From Actinospineispora eucalypti (GTDB lineage: Bacteria; Actinomycetota; Actinomycetes; Mycobacteriales; Pseudonocardiaceae), in NCBI GenBank assembly GCA_014208095.1, contig JACHMT010000001.1, positions 2,914,001-2,978,000 on the forward strand: a DNA stretch of 64,000 nt, written 5' to 3'. Made by a program: the position numbers and the translations under genes. Below are positions 1-10,100 of this stretch, one piece after another (the first letter of the stretch is position 1; every line of letters begins with the position of its first letter). The notes under the pieces were generated by a model that did not search any database, had not been told where the DNA came from, and was given only the letters and a program-made list of their open reading frames with translations.

Positions 1-63
1 GCTCAGCTCGACGAACACCGTGCGGCCCGCGTCCGCGAGCGTGGCCAGCACGGTGGAATACAT
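1..63 (-). pseudogene. possible C-terminal fragment of a type I PKS acyltransferase domain (edge)
   Basis: Read on the minus strand from an ATG at 63, the frame gives MYSTV directly followed by LATLADAGRTVFVELS and runs off the left edge. Both pieces resemble conserved parts of polyketide synthase acyltransferase domains: the 'P-x-YSTVTG' strand, and the 'L-x-x-x-G-x-x-x-FVE-x-SPHPVL' end. In an intact domain these are normally separated by about 25-30 residues that are absent here, and the upstream minus-strand sequence has stops. If real it is a deleted or eroded remnant. The match is short and from memory, so chance similarity in GC-rich DNA is a serious alternative. Confidence 0.27.
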
Positions 64-480
64 CGGCACCGGTCGCGGGCGTCCGTTCGGCGAGCTCGCG
101 GGCAGCGGTGATCACGTTGAGTGGCGCCGCGTTCGGGAGAGTTCGGATGCCAGTCAGACTGGCTGCGGCCAGGCTCTGGTGGCCATGCCGGGTCGCGTGG
201 CCATCAGCTGGCTTGTGGCACAGCGGCCATCAGCTGACTGGCGGGTGATGGCCACGCGGTGCGGTGGCCATAGCGAGTGGCCGTACCGAGTGGCCATGGC
301 GAGTGACTACGTCGTGCCGGATCGTCACTCTGAGTGGTTTGTGGGCGATCGCGGTGGCAGTGACTGTGCCCCGGTGGCCGCGTTCAGATGTGTTCCCGTT
401 GAGCGCTGTGCTGGGCATGGACGAGTGCTGAAGGCCGCCGTAGTTCAACGGCTCTCTGGGAGGTAAAGGCCCAAAGTGGC
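64..480. other. intergenic stretch with no supported gene
   Basis: No credible coding frame is seen. An open frame at 20-466 (plus) lacks an RBS and has a composition unlike a real protein, and the minus-strand frames here overlap each other in several phases. The stretch is notable only for repeated TGGCCA hexamers, described separately. Confidence 0.5.
180..296. repeat. TGGCCA hexamer cluster upstream of the giant gene
   Basis: The palindrome TGGCCA occurs five times, at 180, 198, 249, 265 and 291, with near-matches at about 224 and 280. A 12-base unit ggccatcagctg is repeated at 199-210 and 225-236 with a 26-base period. The same hexamer is again dense inside the 5' end of the coding sequence (1355-1574). 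It could be a protein-binding array, a methylation or restriction target, or remnants of a local simple-sequence expansion. No function can be assigned from the sequence alone. Confidence 0.55.
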
Positions 481-760
481 CCAAAGGTCAGGTCCGAGGA
501 CGCCGTTCTTGTCTTTCTCGTGATTGAAGATCCGGTGCGAATTAAACGGCTCTCGCATTTTATTCCGCAACTGAAGTTTTGAGCGAGAGCGGGTTCATAA
601 TCGGAGCCGAACCAGGGCGGCTGCGCGACTGGCAAGAAATTAATAACATGATGAATTATGGTCACTAAATAGATACCGAATAGTTGGTCGGGCGCCGCTT
701 CGTCCTATCTGAATTTGAGTGCGGTGTGGACAGCTCTTGAAATTCTCTGTACCTTGTCGA
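481..760 (+). promoter_or_regulatory. AT-rich intergenic segment, probable promoter region of the giant gene
   Basis: This is the only clearly AT-rich stretch in the window, especially 495-600 and 630-690, which contains runs such as gaaattaataacatgatga. In a high-GC actinomycete such a block upstream of a start codon usually marks the promoter. I could not pick a convincing -35/-10 pair with proper spacing, so the transcription start is not called. The 5' untranslated region would be at least 250 bases long if transcription starts here. Confidence 0.4.
549..590. promoter_or_regulatory. inverted repeat with 8-bp arms in the AT-rich region
   Basis: gctctcgc at 549-556 is perfectly complementary to gcgagagc at 583-590, separated by a 26-base AT-rich spacer. 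Two uses are plausible: an operator with two half sites about 3.2 helical turns apart, or a weak stem-loop. It has no following T-run, so it does not look like an intrinsic terminator. Confidence 0.45.
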
Positions 761-771
761 ATGCGCGAATC

Positions 772-947
772 GATCGACTTGGTGCCCAAGGCGCCGGGGA
801 TGCGCTCCCACGTGAAGTGACCGTGGTTAGCGTCGATTGGTGGGTACGTCTTCGGCCTGCTGGTGTGGGTGAGGACGGATCGACTTGCCTGGCCTTGTGG
901 CCGTAAGGATGTTCCTCCACGTGATGTCGACCGTGGTTGGTTCCGAT
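772..947. repeat. imperfect direct repeat of about 66-70 bp upstream of the start codon
   Basis: Unit 1 (772-837) and unit 2 (878-947) share three blocks in the same order: gatcgacttg (772-781 and 878-887), ccacgtga (808-815 and 917-924), and accgtggtt (820-828 and 930-938). Both end in a cgat-like motif. The period is about 106-110 bp, and the segments between blocks have diverged. Two copies of an ordered three-block element just upstream of the RBS suggest regulator binding sites or a duplicated leader. The cacgtg core is itself palindromic. Confidence 0.5.
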
Positions 948-989
948 CACTCCAGTACGCGCAGGTCCCGTCAGAGTCTTGGCCGTTCC

Positions 990-995
990 GAGGAG
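990..995 (+). promoter_or_regulatory. ribosome binding site of the giant gene
   Basis: The purine-rich gaggag ends 10 bases before ATG 1006, matching the anti-Shine-Dalgarno sequence at normal spacing. The last upstream stop in this frame is TGA at 922-924. Only two TTG codons (937, 979) lie between it and the ATG, so 1006 is the best start. Confidence 0.8.
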
Positions 996-1005
996 TGACG
1001 TTTCG

Positions 1006-1161
1006 ATGGCTACCCCGACCGCACCCGTCCGGAGGCGCAGCAGCGCGCTCCGGTCGTCGGTGCTGCGCGGGCTGCTGTCGGTGGTGGCGTCGCTGTCGTT
1101 CGGGAAGGTGTTGCTCGGCGCCGCGATGCTGTGGATGGCCGCGACGTTCATTTCCGCCCAG
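1006..1161 (+). other. N-terminal signal anchor (residues 1-52)
   Basis: The first 19 residues are rich in Arg and Ser (R9, R10, R11, R16 and R21 region), followed by a long hydrophobic stretch from about residue 20 to 52 containing GKVLLGAAMLWMAATFISA. This is the classic n-region/h-region order of a Sec signal or type II anchor. An A-x-A-like site is not obvious (SAQF), so an uncleaved anchor or a non-canonical cut near residue 50 is possible. It orients the following polar repeats outside the cell. Confidence 0.75.
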
Positions 1162-4100
1162 TTCGTTTCTGATTCGGCCGTGCCGAATGCAGCTGGGCGG
1201 GGCGTCGTGCAATTGGTTGCTTACGAGCAGGATTCCGACGCGGACGCGGATGAGTCCGATTGGTCGTTTTCATTCAGTGGCGGCGAGCAAAAGTCGGCGC
1301 CGGTGAGCAATAGCGGTGGGGAATCCGTCGGTTTGGATGGTCGGATGGCGTCGATGGCCACGGTCACCCCGGCGCGGTCGTTGTCCGAATTGCGTGCCCG
1401 GTACCAGCCGGCGGTGGCCACCGAGTCCGTGGCCACGGACTCGGTCGAGTGGCCATTCGTTGGTGGCCACGACGGCACCGGTGGCCACGGTGGCCAGCAG
1501 GCCGTGGCCACGAGCAGCGGCCAGCACGGTGTGGCCACGGCCCGCGCAGTGGCTACGGACGGTAACCTTGGCCAGTCGGTGAACCAGACGGTTCACTCCG
1601 CCCTCGACCCGATGGCCGAGTTCGTCAGCGCCCTGCTCGACAAGATCGCCGGCGCGGCCGGTGGCGGTCCGGCGGTGCACGGCAAGCCCGTCACCGAGCC
1701 GGAGCCGAGCAAGGGCGAGGCGAGTTTCCACGCGCAGACCGACACCGAGCCGACGCAGCCCACCGCCGACCGGGACATCACGGACCGGACCGTCTCGGAG
1801 AAACGCACCGCCGCCGAGCCGAAGCGGACGATCGCCGCCGGGACCGAGCACACCGACCGCACCGCCTCGGCGCCCGCCGGTGAGACGGCCGACCCGACTG
1901 ACTCCGCGGTGACCACGCTCGTGTCGGGTCTGCTAGACCGTCTGGCTGAGCACACCACCCACGGCGACCCGGCTGGCGACTCGGCCGCGACCCCGGCCGC
2001 ACTGACGCGGGAGATCACCGCCCAGGTGCCAGACGCCGCCGCGAACGCCGACAACAGCGTCACCGGCGCGACCGACCGGACCGACCGGCTGGTCACTAAC
2101 CGGCTGGCCGCGGCCGACCGGCTGGTGGATGAGCGCCTCGCCGACGCGAACCCGTTCCGCGCGGCGACGCCCCAACCGCAGACCAGTTCCGGCGGTGGCG
2201 CGGTGAAGGCGCCGGCGGCCGAGCAAGTCGACCAGATGATGGGCGACATGGTCGACCTGGTCTCCGGAATCGTCGGTGGCGTGGCCGGCCAGCACGCCGG
2301 CTCGCACACCCGGACCGCCCTGACCGAGCTGACCGGGCAGGTCTCCGAAGCGCTCGCGGTCAGCAACACACTCAACAAGCACAGCGGCGCCGCCGGTGGC
2401 TCGAGCGATCTGCAGCTCGCCCCGCCCGAGCGCGCCCCCAAGCATGTTTCCCACAGCGGGTCCGCCCTAGCGCCCGACAGCGATGAGGGACCCATCACCT
2501 GCCTGGCACACGGCTGCACCGACCAGCACCCCAGCCTGATCGGCCACCACCCCGGCATCGGCGGCGGACGCGGACCCCCAGCCACCCACCGCCCTCACCC
2601 CCAGCACGACAGCCCCTCCGAGAACGACCCGGCCTCCTGGTCGAGCGCACCGCGCTCCCGGACCGGCGGCACCGACAACTTCACCACCAACGGCAACGGC
2701 TCGAGCCAGACACCCCTCAAGCCAAGCACCAGCACCGGCCAGCAGGGCTCACAGCGTTCGCAGCGGCCAACCCAGCAAGACCTCGGCCAGGCCATCAGCA
2801 CGCTAACCGAAAGCTTCGTCTCCGACCTGCTCGAGCCGCTCGGGGTCGGCAACGACTCCAACAGCAACACCGGCTCGGGCCAGACCCCGCACAAGCCCAG
2901 TACCGGCACCGGCCAGCAGAGCTCGCAGCGACCGACCCAGCAGCAGGATCTCGGCCAGACCATCAGCCAACTGACCAACGACTTCGTGTCTGGGCTGCTG
3001 CAGCTGCTCGACGTCGGCGGCAACTCCGGCAACACGGGGGGCGGACAGGGCGGCTCCGGGCAGCAGCGCCCGCTAGCCAACCAGAACACCAGCAGCGGCG
3101 GGAACGATGGCTCCGACCAGCAGCAGCTGGCCGCCGGGATCAGCAAGCTGACCAACGGCTTCGTCTCCGACCTGCTCGAGCTGCTCGGGCTCGGCAATGG
3201 CTCGAACAGCAACACCGCCTCGGGCCAGGCTCCGCAGCAGCCGAGCAACAGCAGCCAGCAGAATAGCCTGGGCCAGGCGCTCAGCCAGTCGGTCAACGAC
3301 TTCTTGTCCGACCTGTTCAGCAAGCTGGGCATCTCCCGCCCGTCGGGCAACGGCCAGAGCCAGCAGGGTTCGCGGCAGCCGAGCCAGCAGCAGAACCCGG
3401 GCCAGGCGATCGGGCAGTTGACCAACACCTTCGTCGGCAACCTGCTCGAGCTGCTCGGTATCGGCGGCAACTCCAACGGCGGGTCGAACGGGGGCTCGAA
3501 CGGTTCGGCCGGCGGTTCGAGCCAGGCCCAGCAGCAGTCCCAGCCGCAGCCGTCGTCGCTGGAGGACGCGCTGGGCAACTTCGTGAACACCGCCTCCGGG
3601 ATCGTGTCCCAGGTGGCGGGTGAGCAGGCCGGCCAGCAGACCCAGCAGGCGCTGGGCACGCTGCTCGAGCAGCTGCTCTCCGGCGGGCAGAGCAACGGCG
3701 GCGGTGCCCAGCTGAGCGGCGGTGCCCAGCAGAGCGGTGCCGGCCAGGATCTGGCCGGGGCCATCTCGGACCGGACCGAGGAGTTCGCGTCGGACCTGAT
3801 GGACCGCATCGACGGTGGCAACCGCGGCGAATCCCAGGACGGTGGCCCGTTCTCCGACGACCCGGGCTACTGGGAGGGCCTTTACTACGACGCGTTCATG
3901 GCCGAGGCCAAGGCCGCCGGCCAGCAACAGCAGGGTCAGTCCCAGCAGCAGGAGCAGCAGCAGGCGCCGAGCGTGGAAGACGCGCTGGGCAACTTCGTGA
4001 ACACCGCCTCCGGCCTGGTCGGCCAGGTCGCCGGCGACGATGCGGCCGAGCAGACCCAGCAGGCGTTGGATGGGGTGTTCAACCAGTTGCTTTCGGGTGG

Positions 4101-7100
4101 TACCGGTGAAGGGGGCGGCACTACCCAGAACGCCGCCCAGCGCGGCGTGCGTCAGGCCGGCGTGAGCAGCGACCGGAGCCAGCAGTTGACCGGGCGGATC
4201 GGTGAGCGGACCGAGAAGTTTGTGTCCGACTTGCTGCGGGACCTCGGGGTGTCTCGTCCGAGCGCCGGAAAGCAGGCGGCGGTGAACCAGGCCAGCGGTC
4301 CTCAGCCCCAGCAGAAGCAGAACACCGACTATGACCTGGAGGAGGTGCTGGGCCGCTTCGGCAATGCCGCGACCAGGGTCGTGTCCCAGGTTGCCAGTGA
4401 CAAAGCGGCCCGCCGAGTCAGCGAGGCGTTCGACGAGCTGCACAAGCAGATCGGAGGCGCCTTCTCCCAGCGTGAGTCGCATGGGAGTGTGCAGCGGCCG
4501 GTCCAGGCCAGCCACAACACCGGCCGCGAGGGTGGTCTGCTCGGTTCGATCGGTGACTCGGTGGATGAATTCCTGACCAACCTGTTCGACCAGATCGGTA
4601 CCGGAGGTAAGGGCAACGACCAGGGTCAGGCCTCCGCGGGCCAGCGCCAGACTCATGGTTCACAGCGGCCCCAAAAGAGCGACATGGGTCAGCAGATCGG
4701 TGAGCTGACCAACGACTTCGTGGCCGACTTGCTTGACGCCCTGGGCGTCTCCGGCGGCAACTCCAACGGCAACGGCAGCTCCAACGGCGGCAGCAACTTG
4801 GGTAGCGGCAACGCCGGCGGCGACGCCAACACCGGCGGCAGCGGTGACGGGCAGGGCACTCGGCCGGCGGGCCTGGATGACTTCGCCCAGATCCTGGGCG
4901 GGGTCACTGGTGTGGTTTCCGGGCTGGTCGGTCAGGTGGCCGGGCAGCAGGCCGGTGAGCAGGCGCGGCAGATGCTGACCGCCGCGGCCCAGGACGTGCT
5001 GGACGCGCTGGCCGCCAGCGGGCGTTACGGCCAGGGCACCGGCGCCGGACAAAGCGGCGGCGAGGGCACCGGGCAGGCCGGGCAGGACAACAGCTGGGCG
5101 CTGAACAACGACGGCCAGTTCGCCGGCACCAACTGCGAGGGCGACGTCGAGTGCGCCCTCGCCGGCGGCGACCTGCAGACCCGCCAGCCGCAGTCGCTGT
5201 CCAACCGCGGCCCGCCGCAACTGCTGAACGATCCCAACCAGAACACCAGCCAGGACAGCACTGATCAGCCGCTGAACTGGTGGGACCCGAACTACTCGGA
5301 GCAGACCACCGCCAAGGCGCTGGGCGACCGGCTCGCGGTGATCCAGGGCCAGAAGAGCCTGGACGCCGCCAAGGGCCAACTCGACGCGGGCAAGCTCGCG
5401 CAGGCCGACTACGACAAGCAGGTCGCCGCCCAGCAGGCGCGCCAGACCACCGCCGACCAGTCCCAGAATCAGCTAGCCCAGCTCGACCCCTACAACAACC
5501 AGCTCCTCAACGACGTCGTCACCGGCCAGCAGAACCTCGGCACCGCCCAGACCCAGCTGGCCGCCGCCAAGACCCAGCTCGACCAGGGCAAGATCACCCA
5601 AGCCGACTACGACAAGCAGGCCGCCGCCTACAACGACCAGCGCGACACCGTGTTCGCCCAGACCGCCGAACTCCGGTCCGCCGCCGGGTACGGTCGGGCG
5701 ACCCGCGCGGACGCCGGCTATGACGGTGCCGGTGCCGCCTGCTCCAACACCGGCGTGTTCGCCGAGTGCTCGGCCGCCGCGATCGATCCCACCACCGGCC
5801 AGGTGAAGCGGGACCAGAGCTTCTGCCTGGTCGGTGTCTCCGGTTGCTCCAGCACGGTGAGTGCTGGGGACCGCACCGCGAACGCGTTCTGCGACCCGAC
5901 CAAGGGCTGCGGTACCGACACCAAGGCCGGCGCCACCACCGCCAACACCACCTGTGGCGTCGGCGAGTGCAACCTGTCGAGCACCGCCGACTCGCGTGGG
6001 GTGGACACCTTCTGCCAGGCCCGCAACGGCTGCACCGAAAACGGCCGCACCCCGACCCTGCCCGACGACACCGACCTAGCGAAGGGGAAGAAGGAGGGCT
6101 ACGCCCAGACCACCGGCGCCTGCACCAAGGACTGCGCCCTGGCCGGCTACGCCACCATCACCGAGGCCGGCGCGGACTGCGCCACCCGCAACGGCATCTG
6201 CGACACCGACTCCACCGGTGCCCGCACCCGTGAGGACGTGCCGGACGACGAGACCCAGGCCCAGGCCGCCGAGCGTCGCAAGGAGAGCGGCTCCGCGACC
6301 AGCAAGGCGCACTGCGAGGTCACCACCATCGGCTGCGACACCACCACCACGGTGGCGGCCAAGCCGGACGAGTCCACCGGCCGTTCCGGCTGGCAGGCCG
6401 TGCTGGCTGGCGACAACGCCAGTACTGACACCACCGATGCGCCGGCCCCGGCCGCCGAGGCCGCAGCCCGCTGCGCCGAGGTCGCCACCGGCTGCAAGGG
6501 CAACGCCGCCACCAACACCGACGGCAAGACCGAGAAGACCACGATCACCAAGGCCCAGCCCGCGGTGCTCAACAGCGCCGGCGCCGAGGTTGCCCCGGCC
6601 ACCGCCGAGCAGACCAACACCGACGTGCAGGCCCGCAACGGTGCCGCCAACTGCGAGATCAACGGCGGTGACTGCGTCGCTTCCTCCGGCGGTGACGAAG
6701 ACCAGGGTTCGCTGAGCGCCAGCAACATCAACTGCGACCAGGCCGCCGGCTGCGGCGGTGCCGCGAACGCCGCCACCCACGCCGAGGCCACCGCGGGCCT
6801 GAACAACACCGCCGCCACCCAGGCCACCGGCGCCTTCCATCAGTGCACCGCCAGCGCCACCGACGGCCAGTGCGCGGTGGACGCCTCCTCGGTCGCCACC
6901 AATAGCGGCACCCCGCTCACCCCGGCCGACCTGGCCGTCCAGCCCGCCACCAACGCCGCCGGTGCCGCGACCACCGGCGCCTCGGCCGCTCCGGCCGCTC
7001 CGGTGGATGTGGCCGCCGAGCTGGCCAAGGGCCTGACCGCGAATAGCGACACCTACGCCGCCCTGCACTGCACCTCCGCCGACTGCCAGGGCGCGATCAA

Positions 7101-10100
7101 CGGCGCCACGTCGGGCGGCGTCCCCGGCGCGAAGGACAGCATCGGCACCACCCGCTGCGAGGCCCACGGCGCCGGCGCCGACTGCGGCCAGGCCGCCTCC
7201 ACCGAGATCTCCTACCGCGAGGCCCAGGCAGCCGGTCTGAACGGCCAGCCGGCCACTCCGGCCGGCACGGTCAGCGTCAGCCACGCCGACTCGCAGATCC
7301 GCTGCACCAACACCACCGAGACCGAGTGCGGCGGCAAGGCGTACGCCGAGACCTCCGCCCTGGACACCGCGGTCTCCCCGCACCGCCGCGGTTCCTCCAC
7401 CACCGGCGACTGCACCGTGCGCGACGGCGGCTGCCTCGGCCAGGCGTCCTCCGACGCCTCCACCGTCACCGACTACATCAAGCTCGGCGCGGACGGCAAG
7501 CCGCTGCCCGGCCAGCCCACCGCCGGCCCGACCTCCACCTCCCGCGCCGCCGCGAGCGTGGACTGCCAGACCACCACCTGCAAGGGCACCGCGCACACCG
7601 CCTCCGCCGCCTTCGACGGCGCGGTCGACGGCGGCAAGCCGCGCGCCTCCGAAGCCACCGTCGGTTGCGAGCCGGGTGCGAGCAGCTGCCAGGTGCAGAC
7701 CCTGTCCAACGCCTGGACCGGCACCGGCGCCGCCCTGACCTACGCCGGCGATGACGCCACCCCGAACGCCGAGCGCCTCGGCTCCGGCCCGTCCGCCGCC
7801 TCGGTCGCTGGCGGCAAGATGACCTGCCGGGCCGGCGAGCTCTGCGGCGGCGGGATCACCCTCACCGCGCTGGCCACGAACCCCGGCGTCTCCGACCAGC
7901 CGCGCGGCAACCAGGCCACCGGAGGCTGCCCCGGCGCGACCGGCGGCACCTGCACCGCGGTAGTCAACGGCGCCGCCTCGTCCAGCCCGGACGCCAACAG
8001 CATCAAGCCGATGGTGCGGGATCAGCCGACCGGCAACGCCACCACCAACATCGAGCAGATCGGTGGCGGAACCGGCACCGGCACCACGAGCGCGGGCAAC
8101 GGCACCACCGCCTCCCAGGGCGGACAGAACAACAACGGTCAGCCCGGCCAGCAGCCCACCCAGCCAGCGACCGCCCCGGGCGCCAGTGCCAGCTCCGGCG
8201 GCCCGTCCGTGCCCGGCGCGTCCAGCTGGACCTCCGCCTGGGCCACCCTGAACTGCGACGGCAACGGCCGGTGCAGGGGCACCGCGCAGAGCTCGGCCAC
8301 CGGAATCACCGGCGTCGACCACAACAGCGGCGGCACCGGTAACCACGGTCCCCCGGCTGAGCAGAGCCAAGCCACTGGCACTACTACCAGCACTTGCGAC
8401 ACCACCGGCGCCGCTTGCCAGGCCACCTCCAGCTCGATCGCCGGGGCCGGCCAGGTCGTCGCCGACATCGTCACCGAAAATAACAAGAGCACCGCGCAGC
8501 AGGCCACCCAGCAGGCAGCGCAAGCGCAGCAGGCCGCCGACCAGGCCGCCCAGGCGGCCGCCCTCCCTGGCGCCACCGACGCGCAGAAGCAGGCGGCGAG
8601 CGACGCTGCCAAGGCCGCCGACCAGGCCCGGCGGACCGCCCAACAGGCTACCGACGCCGCCACCAAGCCGGTTTCCCCGGACACGCTGCCGACCACCTGG
8701 TCCGAATCCTCCGCCGCCGCCCAGTGCGCCGGCCCCGGCTGCACCGCCAACGCCGCCGGCGTGACCTCCGGTCTCCCCGGTGCTTCGCACAGCCAAGCCG
8801 GCTGCACCGCCGGCACCGGCGGGTGCGCGGTCACCGGTAGCGCCACCGCGGTCACCTACCCCGCCCAACAGCAGCCGGGCCAGGACCAGGCCGCGCAGGG
8901 GCCGATCAGCCAGGCAGAGACCAGCGCCAGCGTCAGCTGCCCGGACACGGGGTGCTCCTCGGCGTCCAGCCAGTCCGACGCGACCGGCGCGGCGGACCCG
9001 ATCGGGACTGGTTCGGCGACCGGGAAGGCCACTGCGGCCTGCCAGCCGGGCGTCGCCTGCCAGGCCGGTACCGGGGCCAGTACCTCCCAGGACTTCGCCG
9101 GGACCAGCGCCGCGTGTACCGGTGCCGGCTGTGTCACGCACACCGAGGACGCCGCCGAGCACGCTGGTTACCAGGGCGTCGGCCAGCACACCGCTTCGGC
9201 GCACACCGACTGCACCGCTGGCAACGATGGCCAGTGCTCCGGCCAGAGCCAGGCGGGCGCCACGGACACCGGCACCCAGGTCGGTGCCCAGTGCTCCGGT
9301 GCCGGTTGCGCCTTCGGCTACACGGCGCACAGCCAGGCGGACCAGGCTGCCGCCGGCAACAAGGCCAGCGCGGACGCGGGCTGTGGTGCTTCCGGCGGCG
9401 AGGGCGGCGGCTGGTGTGGCACCTCCGCGCTGGTGGAGGCCAAGGCGGACCATGCGATGGCCGCCGCGGCCTGCCAGGGCAGTGAGGGCTCCGGCTGCCA
9501 CTACAGCTACCGGGCGGAGAGCCACGCGCACGCTTCCGGCGCCAACGGTGACGCGGTCGGTCACGCCGAAGGCGGTGTCGGCGGCGGTCAGGCGGTCACC
9601 ACGGCGACCGCGTCCGGTACCGGTGACCAGGCCCAGGCGTCCGCGTCCTGCACGGGGACCGAGGGCACCAGCTGTAGCTACCACTGGGACGTGACCGCCT
9701 CGGCCAGCGCGAAGGATAAGAAGACTGGTTCCAACGCGCACGTCACGGCCAGTGACTCCGGCGGCGGTGGCATGGGCGGCGGCGGTGGCTGGGTCGCGGT
9801 GTCCGCGTCCGCGTCCGGCAACAGCGCCAGCATCACCGCGGCCTGCTCCAACCCGGCGCACTGCCAGGTCAGCGGCCAGGCCACCGCGAACGACTCGGCG
9901 AGCACCACGGGCACCGGCGCGGACGGCGCCCCGGGCATCTGGAACGCGCACAAGTCGGGCACCTGCACGCTGAGCCAGGCGGGAGGCTGCGGGGTTACCG
10001 CGATCGCCGACCCGGGCAACCCCACCGGCGGCACCGTGCAGTGCAGCGGCAATTACTCCGGCTGCACGCAGAGCAACGATGCGCCGACCTTCACCCCGAC

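Noticed and set aside
20..466. Plus-strand open frame of 148 codons upstream of the giant gene
   Set aside because: No RBS, an odd composition driven by the TGGCCA cluster, and overlap with open frames in other phases.
715..906. Small upstream open frame in the same phase as the giant gene
   Set aside because: It ends at TAA 904-906, has no convincing RBS, and its product reads like non-coding sequence through the direct repeat. A leader peptide cannot be excluded but is unsupported.
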